Source: Asterionellopsis glacialis (Eukaryota > Bacillariophyta > Plagiogrammaphyceae > Rhaphoneidales > Asterionellopsidaceae). From it: a DNA stretch of 58,120 bases. The position numbers and the translations under genes are program-made. The stretch covers positions 1 through 58,120 of the forward strand of contig WKLE02000774.1 in assembly GCA_014885115.2 (NCBI GenBank). Reading direction: 5' to 3'. Each line of letters starts with the position of its first letter. The first letter of the stretch is position 1. Of this stretch, positions 1-9,100 are shown one piece after another. Under the pieces are notes generated by a model. The model did not search any database. It had not been told where the DNA came from and saw nothing but the letters and a program-made list of their open reading frames with translations.

Positions 1-655
1 GTACCATTTGTACGCAGATTGTACATACACGGTCATTGCGTAGAAACTCAGTAATCACAATGCCAAATCGACAGAAAGGTAAGGGTACATGAAAAGGTGT
101 ACCCTACCAGGTACCAGATATGTTATTGTACCAGGTACCTGGTACACAATGACATCACCAGTTACGACTACTGTACCTAGTACGAGAACGTACGAGTACG
201 GTGGGACTACTAGTCAAAGGTCTTACCTGGAGCTCATGCGACGAAGAACTCCATCCAGCTCTGTATCCACACGCTGGCGGCATTGCTGCCCTACTAGGTA
301 TGCGCAATACACCGGAGATGAGATAGATTTTCGTTACCACATAGTCTATCAGATACACCGGTCCGCAACCGACGTGGATGCAAGTTACCACTACCGGGTA
401 CACGATAAGGTAGAGACTACAGTAGAAACCTCTCTACTAGTACCAGTACCCGTACCGGTACTAGAGGTCATATTGTAATCCTTCCAGCAACTTGTGAAAA
501 GCGAAAAAGAGAGGCAGTGTTGTAGAGAGATTTTACCCTCTCAACTAACAAACTTTAGTTTCTCAACTTGTATGCTTGATTGTGAAGAATACAGTCCAGT
601 ATCATACATTCTTCATATCGTTCTCTTTCGTTCTCTCACCGTAATAACTTACAAA
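1..655. other. GTAC-rich 5' flank
   Basis: This stretch precedes the methyltransferase gene. It is dense in GTAC, GGTACC and CTAGTAC words, including the 18-bp perfect palindrome at 128-145 and an imperfect inverted repeat at about 430-467. The long open frames on both strands (89-478 plus, 155-403 minus) encode Tyr/Thr/Val-rich sequence set by the GTAC repeats and look non-coding. I see no RNA gene. Confidence 0.6.
128..145. repeat. 18-bp perfect palindrome of the TACCTGGTAC family
   Basis: GTACCAGGTACCTGGTAC reads the same on both strands. It joins both orientations of the 10-mer that recurs through the window (see the finding on the dispersed motif). It lies about 510 bp upstream of the methyltransferase start. 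Its function is unknown; it could be a dimeric factor site or a short mobile palindrome. Confidence 0.85.
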
Positions 656-2320
656 ATGGTGGTTCCTTCACTAGGCAATAATAGTACGTCATTACGTCTT
701 GGAGCACGCAAGGGGAGTCGTCAAGGCAACAAGAAGGTACCTCTCGAAGCGTTGGTAGGGATTGGTGTAGGCGTTGTATTTGCATGTATGTTTGTGTTAC
801 TTTGGACCTTGGGTGGACCAGATGTATCCGCTCAAACAAGAGCTGCGGCACATAAACGACCTATCCCTAAAATGGGGAATACACAAAATGCTGTGGCAAA
901 TGATATCATTACATCTTTGGATTGTGAAACCTTCACCTTTGGGGGTTCGCCATACCCACCCCGCAACGAGAAGAAGGATAATAATAGTTTTGACAATAAT
1001 AATGCTAATAATATCGAAGCATCAGCCAAGGCCGGTTGGGGTCGTCGTCGTCGGCTTGCAGATACCTTGGTGGATGATATCAACTTTAGTGGTGAAGATC
1101 CTGATACAAATAACATACTTGGCGGAGAAGGAGCTGGTGAATATGAAGGAGGCATGATGGATGATTTTGTGGCACCACCAGGTTATGATTATACTCCACC
1201 TGTAAGGGTATCAGGACGCGAACTTTTTTGTTTGGTAGCTGGTTCTGAAAAGGTTGTTGCAAAACACCAAGAAGCAGCAGCCAAAGAAGGTGGTGATGGT
1301 GTGGCATCCTCCTCCTCAACCGGTTTACAATGTGATGCTATGAGTACTCGACGTGAAGCTTTATTGAATGTTTGGTCTTCGGCACGATCTCAAATGACGC
1401 TAGACATGATTAAGAATGTTTTGGATTTAGCTGTCGAAAAACCATATAACATGGGTACAGATACAGTGCGACATCTGTGGGCACCATTGCAAGATGATAG
1501 TTTAGAATATTACCTTGAGGGTGTGACAGGAGAAAACAGTAGTATTAAGAACCTTGATGCACTTCAAGGGAAGGGTGGTCTCTTTGTCGATGTCGGTAGT
1601 GGATTAGGTGGTTCGACATTGGCCGTATCTCTCCTCTATCCCGAAGCTACTGTCCTATCAGTCGAACCAGCCATGCCATCTTGGTTATTACAACGTGTCA
1701 ATCTTGTCTGCAACCTTGAACCAGATTCGAAAATGCCACACCCCATCATGTCAGGTGTTGGACCCAAAAATGACGGAATGTTGAAAATGATGTGGCGTCC
1801 AGCCTCTACAGGAGCCACACGTTCATGGACACCTCATGACGAAAAAACATCGGATGATATTGAACTTATTGTACGTCTCCGTACACTCCGATCCATTTTA
1901 GCAGAAGCCGCCGCCGATGAAGATATAGATGCAGATGCACCTTCTTCAGTTGTATTGAACATTGATTGTGAAGGATGTGAATATAATATCATACCCGCCA
2001 TGAGTGATGTTGAATTTGATGCTATTGATACCATTGTGGGTACAACCGGTGTGCATTGGGGTTACATCCCCGAAGATAAACGCCCATCGTCCAAACGAGG
2101 TAGTAAAACACATGAACGATTATGTACTCATTATGACTTTGCAAGACAGGCTATTGAATGTTGTGCCTTCCCCGATCTCAAGGTACGACGTCCAGGACAC
2201 CCTACAGTTTCAGAACTGAATGGCGATTTATGCAGCACTTTCGATGTATGGGCAGAAGAAAAGAAATTATACACATCCACAGATGATTATGGTTGGACGG
2301 AACTTACTAGTATGGCGTAG
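656..2320 (+). CDS. Membrane-anchored FkbM-like SAM methyltransferase
   Basis: Single-exon gene of 554 residues. The open frame continues upstream to 494, but the first 54 residues look like untranslated sequence; the ATG at 656 puts a basic N-terminus directly before one hydrophobic segment (about residues 32-53), as in a type II signal anchor. A disordered Asn/Asp-rich linker follows. The Rossmann part starts near residue 307: FVDVGSGLGGSTLAVSLL is the SAM-binding glycine loop, followed by an acidic SVEP strand end. NIDCEGCEYNI near residue 431 matches the FkbM-type motif IDCEG(A/C)E. The C-terminal Cys/His-containing tail (RLCTHYDF, AIECCAF, LCSTFDVW) matches nothing I know. Inferred role: O-methylation of a glycan or lipid in the secretory pathway. 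Substrate unknown. Confidence 0.75.
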   Translation: MVVPSLGNNSTSLRLGARKGSRQGNKKVPLEALVGIGVGVVFACMFVLLWTLGGPDVSAQTRAAAHKRPIPKMGNTQNAVANDIITSLDCETFTFGGSPYPPRNEKKDNNSFDNNNANNIEASAKAGWGRRRRLADTLVDDINFSGEDPDTNNILGGEGAGEYEGGMMDDFVAPPGYDYTPPVRVSGRELFCLVAGSEKVVAKHQEAAAKEGGDGVASSSSTGLQCDAMSTRREALLNVWSSARSQMTLDMIKNVLDLAVEKPYNMGTDTVRHLWAPLQDDSLEYYLEGVTGENSSIKNLDALQGKGGLFVDVGSGLGGSTLAVSLLYPEATVLSVEPAMPSWLLQRVNLVCNLEPDSKMPHPIMSGVGPKNDGMLKMMWRPASTGATRSWTPHDEKTSDDIELIVRLRTLRSILAEAAADEDIDADAPSSVVLNIDCEGCEYNIIPAMSDVEFDAIDTIVGTTGVHWGYIPEDKRPSSKRGSKTHERLCTHYDFARQAIECCAFPDLKVRRPGHPTVSELNGDLCSTFDVWAEEKKLYTSTDDYGWTELTSMA

Positions 2321-2530
2321 AGAGACCAAGATAATCAATATAATATGAAATATGTCACTCGAAAAAACGAACGAACAAGAAGGGACAAACAATGCAGTTG
2401 CTTACCGTCATCATTCTTCGTGCCCGTTGTCTTTCGAATAGAATCCAACAAAGGAAGGCATACATCAGGCACTTGCAACTTTTAAGTATTCAGATTTATT
2501 GAAAGTAATTTTTTAAAGATGTATTATCAT

Positions 2531-4365
2531 TCAATCGAACCATTCTAAAATAACAGCATCTCGTATGCCTAAATAGCCAATGACACGAATTGGATCAAGC
2601 CATGCACGTCCTAATCCCAAGTAGGCAGTTCGTACAGCCCAACCAGCAAACAAGTTTTGCCAACCACTATCACTTTCTTGAGTGATATTGACAAACTGTT
2701 CAAAAACTTCATCTCCAGTTTCATTCCAAGTTGTCACCTCCTCGCGTGTAACGTTGATTACAGTTTGTAGAGTGTCACCATCGTGGTAATCACCATCTTG
2801 TTCCTTTTCCCCTACAAAACTCATTTTATCCGTTTGCTTCAACATATCATTTTCCTTCTTCCTGTCGGAAGTGCTACTCTTTGTACTGGGTGTCTTTGGA
2901 TAATAGTTACTATCGAGCAATATTCTCGTTCTAACCACATCAAATGGAGTAGTCAATGCTGCACAGGCACAAGCAGTGCTTATATATATAAGTTCGTACC
3001 GACCAATACCTTCCGAGCCAGTTGTAAACACACTATTGAGAACAACTTTGGAAAACAAAAATGGTAGCTTGAGAAATAATTGTTTTTGTTAACAAAATAA
3101 TCCAAGAAGATTTCAAAAGTGAGCCGACTTTAGAGTGTACATTACAGAAAAAAATTGAAAAGAGGTTTTCTGCCATTCCACTCCTTCAAACTTACATCTG
3201 TCAATATAATAGCCGGAAGTGCTTTTAAACTATCTTGTAACCAAGTACCCACAATTTCAGCTTCATCTTCCTTTGCTTTGACTGCTTGTAATCGAAGAGA
3301 TAGTACATCCGCAGGCGTTCGTGCAATCAGACTTACAATATCTGCCACGAGTACAGTAAATAATGATATCACGACAAGATCTGTTTTACTTGGTGTTGTA
3401 AAGACTTCATTCAACATTCGCTTTGTTATATCACGGACACCATAATAAATACCAGAGGCAGGAACAGTACTAAGAAGTGTAGGGACAATACCTGCATACA
3501 AATTTCCTTCCTTGACAGCATCTACAACTGGTTGTACAATAACACCTAGACCACCCCCCCCTTTTTCTTCCTCTGTTTGTCTATTGTTCATGGTTTGTTT
3601 ATCATTATTTTTCCTTAGCGTGTTTTTATCCTTGGCTTGAATTCGAACTTTGATTGTTGAGAGAGGATGTAACAAACTTGTTCGTACAATTTCTGTAGCT
3701 GATCCAGCCACAAGACTTGCAAGTAAAAGTTCCGAATTTGGAATTGTTTTAATCACACGTGGCTTGGGTCGGAATATTGGTAATGTCATATCAGCATGTG
3801 GTAAATATCGTGTTTCTGTTTGAGTAAACGTTTGACGATCTAATGTAATATTGACCTTTCCCACTTTTTTCTTTTCAGTATTGATTGTAACATTGATGGT
3901 ATTTTCCATGGCTACCCTGGTTAAATTGACGGGTGCTATTTGTTTCGGTGATAAACCAGAAAAAGAAGAAGTAATACTTTCAAGTTTTTGTATTGTCGAT
4001 GATACTGTTGCAGGATCTGAAGGTGACGTTGGTGGCAGAGAAATCTTTTGTACAACTTCTTCTACAGAAGGTATGGCTTTGGCTGACTTTGATAAAATTA
4101 TTGTTCCTGTGAATAGTGAAGTTGCACCTACACCAGCAAACCATTCCCTCCTGGATAAAGTATATCGTTCTAATGACTCTGTTTGATTTGTTTCACTTGT
4201 TGTGCCGTCAGTTATGTAGCTATATAACCTCGGTTCTAATGTACAATGTTTCCCACAATAAGCTAATTTGGGTGACAACGAATTTATCGGATATTGGAAT
4301 CCATAATTACTAGTTGGAGCTCCCAAAATGAAAAAGACAAATATTATCAAGAGTTCATATTTCAT
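2531..4365 (-). CDS. Mitochondrial-carrier-family (SLC25) protein with plastid-type presequence
   Basis: Two exons, 4365-3196 and 3067-2531, joined across a 128-bp intron with donor GTAAGT; the join gives AIILTD-LPFLFSKVV in frame and a 568-residue protein. Residues 1-22 form a signal peptide ending SNYG before FQYP, an ASAF-like plastid site. The carrier part begins near residue 213 with three repeats: HPLSTIKVRIQ (about 234), RTPADVLSLRLQ (about 355) and TPFDVVRTRIL in exon 2. These are partly degenerate versions of the PX[DE]XX[KR] signature. Between presequence and carrier lies SRREWFAGVG, a hydrophobic stretch and SAKA, which resembles a twin-arginine thylakoid signal. Likely a plastid-envelope or thylakoid metabolite or cofactor carrier; substrate not predictable. 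It converges with the methyltransferase gene (210-bp spacer). Confidence 0.8.
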
Positions 4366-5075
4366 TTCGTTTCATTTGCCTATTGTCGATGGATATATAT
4401 TGTTTGAGACATTCAATTAGGTTGGATGGGTGGACATGGACAAGTTCCCAGGACTGTGGGTCGGGAAGAGTGTGGGTGATGGATGACCTCTTGGTGATGA
4501 GTGTGATGGGAAAGATCTTCAAGAAACACAAAACTCAAAACGTGTCAAAAAAAGAAAAAATGGGCTGAAAGCTCTGAATGCGTGCGATGCGCAAAGTTCC
4601 TGCCTTGGTACGGTGGACGATGTGCAGGCTGTTGAAGTAACGGCTACCGGCCAGTCTAATGCCGAAGACTAGTCTAGAGACTACCAGGTACTGTAAACTT
4701 TATACTTACGACGTACATACGTTAATTTATACAGTAATTCTAACTGCGTCGTACCGGTACAGACTGCTGGAAAAAGCGAACAGAACTTCATAGAAATTTG
4801 GTGTCACCAGAAGGCCTCACCAGAAGCCTCTTCAACATCAACATCAGGCATCTGGCTAGCACCGCCTGGTATTTATCCGCGTAAGTTGTCCTAGTTAGGA
4901 ACATAGTCCTTATTACCTTCCGAAGAACTCCTATTCTTCGATCTTCGCCTCCCACTTGAGAAAGATTCTTCTTCAAATCTTTTGCTTCTTTCTCGGAAGG
5001 GTGACCATTCAAAATCAAAACGGGCGGCTCATAATAAGTTCATTACCGACTTTGCCACTACCATATTTAAAAACA
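4366..5075. other. Divergent spacer with GTAC motifs
   Basis: Shared 5' spacer between the carrier and the small plastid protein. It holds CTACCAGGTACTG near 4682-4694 and GTACCGGTAC near 4751-4760, relatives of the dispersed TACCTGGTAC motif, plus a TAGTCTAGAGACTA-like inverted repeat near 4670. The short frames 4383-4568 and 4788-5018 look random. Confidence 0.55.
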
Positions 5076-5744
5076 ATGAAGTGTGTTACATCAATTGCAC
5101 TAGTTGCCTGTTTGATTGCAGGATCGGAAGCCTTTGCTCCTCCTCAACGATTCGGAGTCGTCCAGTCCAAGACAGTTTTGAATGCATTTGCTCTACGTGC
5201 CGATCATGGCGAAGACGACGCCATGTATCTTATGCTCAAGGCTAGAGAATGTGCTCTTTCAGATACTTGCTCTGTCGAAGAAGCTGAATTCTACCTACGA
5301 GAAGTAGTCCATGTTGAAAGTGGATGTGCTGCTGGCACCTTGGGTGGACAAGAACTTTGCGACGTTGGTTTTGCTGCTGAAATTGTCGGCAACTTGCGTA
5401 CCAAGATTGCACAAGGACAGAAGAAAGGCATCTCTGCTGTTGTACCTGCCGCAACATCCGCAGCTCAACTTGTCTCTATGGCTGTTGCAGCCACCGTATT
5501 AACTCTCATCCTCTCTACAACTGTTTCAGCAGATTCATTTACACTTCAAGAATGGATCTGGGCCGCCCAGGGTGGTTTCCTTGGTGATATGTTCTCTCAA
5601 TACTTCAAGTATGGTGGTCTATCACCCGTTGATTACTACGATGCTGAAATATTACCTTTTACTCTTCAAGAATGGTGGTGGGCTGCACGAGATGGATACC
5701 TACCTGACTTGCTTCATCATTTTACTGTCAACGGTGGCTTGTAA
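5076..5744 (+). CDS. Plastid-targeted protein with duplicated FTLQEW motif
   Basis: 222 residues from the ATG at 5076; the frame is open further upstream, but this ATG directly precedes a classic presequence: signal peptide, then GSEA before FAPPQ. The middle part is Cys-rich (CALSDTCSVEEA, then VESGCAAGTLGG and ELCDVGFAAEIV), which faintly recalls CP12-like small plastid proteins. A hydrophobic segment follows (about residues 133-158) ending TTVSA, either a membrane span or an internal thylakoid-transfer-like signal. The C-terminus has two matching units, FTLQEWIWAAQGGFLGDM and FTLQEWWWAARDGYLPDL, each followed by an aromatic helix and NGGL or YGGL. I do not recognise the family. A thylakoid-associated role is inference. 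Confidence 0.75.
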   Translation: MKCVTSIALVACLIAGSEAFAPPQRFGVVQSKTVLNAFALRADHGEDDAMYLMLKARECALSDTCSVEEAEFYLREVVHVESGCAAGTLGGQELCDVGFAAEIVGNLRTKIAQGQKKGISAVVPAATSAAQLVSMAVAATVLTLILSTTVSADSFTLQEWIWAAQGGFLGDMFSQYFKYGGLSPVDYYDAEILPFTLQEWWWAARDGYLPDLLHHFTVNGGL

Positions 5745-6129
5745 GTTGTTATTCATATAACGACTCGAGAAAACCAATGACGATCCACACCATATACACA
5801 CACATACACACTCCTTTTGAAAATTCTAGATTAATATTGTTGTTAGATTATTCTTTGTAAAACACATTGAGTTGTTTATTTGATAGTTGTTTGTGTGTGT
5901 CTAGCGTATTGATGTTCCAAATTTACTTATGCTCATCTAGATACGTCCTCCAAAGAGTCGTCGGAATTCGTCGCAATGGCAGCATGGACTGTTCTTCGAT
6001 CACGGTTCGTTCTATTAATGCACATCATGGCATCATGAACTGTTCTTCGATCACGGTTCGTTCTATGAATGCACATCAAAAAGAAAGAGTATCGTAACTG
6101 TATAATATGTATTTATATGTTTTAAAATT
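5745..6129. other. Convergent 3' spacer with a short tandem repeat
   Basis: 3'-3' spacer between the small plastid protein and the HAD-like giant. Apart from the 51-bp-period repeat at 5988-6078 I see no feature. CCAAAGAGTCGTCG near 5950 is also present just inside the neighbouring gene near 6239, possibly by chance. Confidence 0.5.
5988..6078. repeat. Tandem repeat, period 51 bp, two units
   Basis: A 40-bp block starting ACTGTTCTTCGATCACGG at 5988-6027 recurs at 6039-6078 with one mismatch (TATTAATG versus TATGAATG). It lies 50-140 bp beyond the 3' end of the large HAD-like gene. Probably a recent local duplication. Confidence 0.85.
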
Positions 6130-9100
6130 TTATACTCGATCACCTTCTTCCCAATACCGTGTTTTGGTCAAAGTTCGCACCTGCTCTCTAGGTGCTGTTT
6201 GCTGCGTATCGAGCATGGGTTGATCGTAAATGCGTTCACCAAAGAGTCGTCGCAAATTCATAGCCGTCAAATCACTGAAATCACGAGCCGTACTATCCGC
6301 CGAAAGTAAATCATACATGGGGTAAATGCCAATGAGGTTGACACACTTCATTTCAACATCGTGAGCTGCGACTGCGGATTCAGGAGTTGTATCGAATACC
6401 ACGCAATGGTCAGGACGTCGTTCTACTCGGAGGGAGGCACCCAACATTTGTTGACTCTCACGATTGTAACCACTATTGTGCGAAACCCGTTTGTCACGCG
6501 CAAAGAATCCAGCAAGTCCCGACTGTTCCAACAACACATCCACCTGTTCACGGTCCAAATAAGAAATGACAGCACAAGGCATTTCAACGTCCAGCAATGA
6601 TTTGATCCATTTGGCAGCTCCGGGAGCAACCGTGAAGAACGGTGGGATCTTTACTTCTTCACGTGCAGCAGAAACTTGAGAAGAAGGCTCCACTTGATAC
6701 GTCTGCTTTAAACCAGCTGATGCTCTGTCAACAATCTCATTGTATTTTTTGGCGAGATCCATTGCTTCCAAGGGATCCACCGTCCATTCAAAACCAGATG
6801 TAATAGCATCGTCAGGACCCACAGTCATTGCGTAAAGTACTTGATCGGATGTTGGACTTTCGTAGCCAGCACTCTTTGCCACTTCAACCCAACTGTTAAA
6901 AGCAATTTGGAACAGCTCGTCTCTGTCGGGTAGATTTTTATTCGAGGTTGTATCTGTCGAGGGTGTCTCAGGCGCAGCAGCTTCAACCTTCAAGTTGTAC
7001 TTTTTAATGTATTTATCCGAAATCTTCTTTAGATTGTCTTTGTAGGTAGCAGCAATATCAGCAACAAATTGGTCATCACTAGTCCATTTGAACAAACGCT
7101 TAATGCAATCATCTGCGTCAAGATTCACCGCCAATTGGATTTCTTCCAATGCTGGGGATTCAAAACCATACTTCTCTGCTGTACCTGTCCACGAAAATAC
7201 ATGAATCTCCAACATTTCTTCATCACTGGGACCACGCGGCCTGTCTTCTTCCACTTTGGATTCTACTTTTGCAACTGGTGGAGGGCTTCCAAAACTGCCC
7301 ATAACGCCACTGCTTCGGTCCTCTACTCCCTTTCGGACGTAGCTACGGAAAGATGACACAATAGTATTGATTAGTTCTGGGTCTTCAGTCCAACCGAATT
7401 CCCGGATGGACATGGCGGGGTCATTGATCGTTAAGGCAGCAATGGCTTGTTCTGATGTGGGAGAAGGAAATCCTTTCTCAAGAGCAGCTCTTTGCCATGC
7501 TGCAAATTGGATTTCCAGCAAATCGTTTTCAGTAAGTGACTGACTTGGTTGTTGTGGTGGTACAGCAACGGTCGAACCACTGCTAGATGCTAGCATGGCA
7601 TCACCGATTCCTCCCGATGATGCAGTGACGAGAGGACTAGGAGCTGGCGCAGTCTGCATGGGAACACCAAGTATGTCTCCTAAAAATTCACGGTAAGTGT
7701 TGACTACATCTCGAATTTGCGATTCCTCGTCGGTCCATTTGAATGCCTTGCGTACTGCATCATCTGGCCCTATCACAGCTGAAAACATAACCTCTTCAAG
7801 CGAAGGCGGTAGATAACGATACTTTTCAGCTGTCTTTGTCCACGCTTTCCACATAAGTTCCAATAATTCCTGTTCGTTCTTTGGTACTGCTGCTATTGAC
7901 TCGATTCCTTGTCCAAGCATGTCTGATCCAATGTTGAAACCGTCATCGTCTGTACTTTCTTCCTCTACGACGGGGGCCACCTTTTGTTCTTCCATCCACT
8001 CGTTAAATACGTCTCTCATGGCATTTCTAAATGTGTTGGAGGCGTCCCGACAGAGGAGCAGATCGTCGGTCCAAAAGAAAACAGTCCTAACTGCAATGTC
8101 AGGTCTTGTGACAGATGCCCGGCGTACATCTACAAGTTCAGGAGCCTTGAAATCATAAACTTCTGCTACCTTTTTCCATGCTTTATATTCAAATCCCGTA
8201 ATGTCGACGAGAAGACCTTCCAGTCTAAAGATTGCACCAAACTCTCGGAATGGCTTATTGATCTTCTTCATATATTGCGAAACTCCTGTTGTGAATGCTG
8301 AATCTTTGTGATCCATCAACGAGTTGAGTTCTCTGACATCTAATTCAGTGTACTCCATGAGATTTGCCTTTCGTGATTCAAAACTGGAAGAAAAGGTGCG
8401 ACTGCTGCGACCACCACCCGAAGAGTATCCGGCATCATACTTCAGATCATCATCTGATGCAAAACGTCCAAATATATCCGATATGTCAACACCCGATGAT
8501 TGAGGCCGATTGGCCTCTCTTCTTTGGCCAAACTCCTTTGCCTGACGCATGTTCTTTTCATAATCTTCTTCATCATCTTCAAACTCAGTCCCCAAGAATC
8601 CCCGTGAAGGTTTATCCTTACGCGTTGGTTCGTCTTGTTGCTTTTTAAGAAAGTGCTTGACCAATTCATCGTCACTTTCGTCAGATAATTCGATATCATC
8701 GTCGTCATCGTCGTCATCTTCATCAGCACGACGCCAAGCGCCGCTATTATCACTATATTCACGTTCGTAGTCAGCTCTTGTTCTTTTCGGCTTCTTATCT
8801 GGCCGAGGTCCAATGGACTGCAGAATATCTTCTGCAGCTTTTACATCGTCAAGCAAATCAGAAGTCTCCCCATCAATGTTGCCGTCCACATCACTATCAG
8901 TTTCTGATGAATCTTTTCCGGAAAGTAACTTTAATGCAGCTTTTCGTTTTTCTTCTGCTTCATTATCCATTTTTTCAATTCTAGATCTCATTTCCTGTTC
9001 TTTCCTCATAAACTCTTCAAATGCAGACTTTTCCTTTTCTTTCCCTTCAGGATCATCTCGTGTTCTACCTCCACCGACAGCAGACACCGACCGATATAAT

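Noticed and set aside
89..478. 129-residue plus-strand frame at the left end
   Set aside because: Its Tyr/Thr/Val composition follows directly from GTAC-rich repeats, and the opposite strand is open too; no domain.
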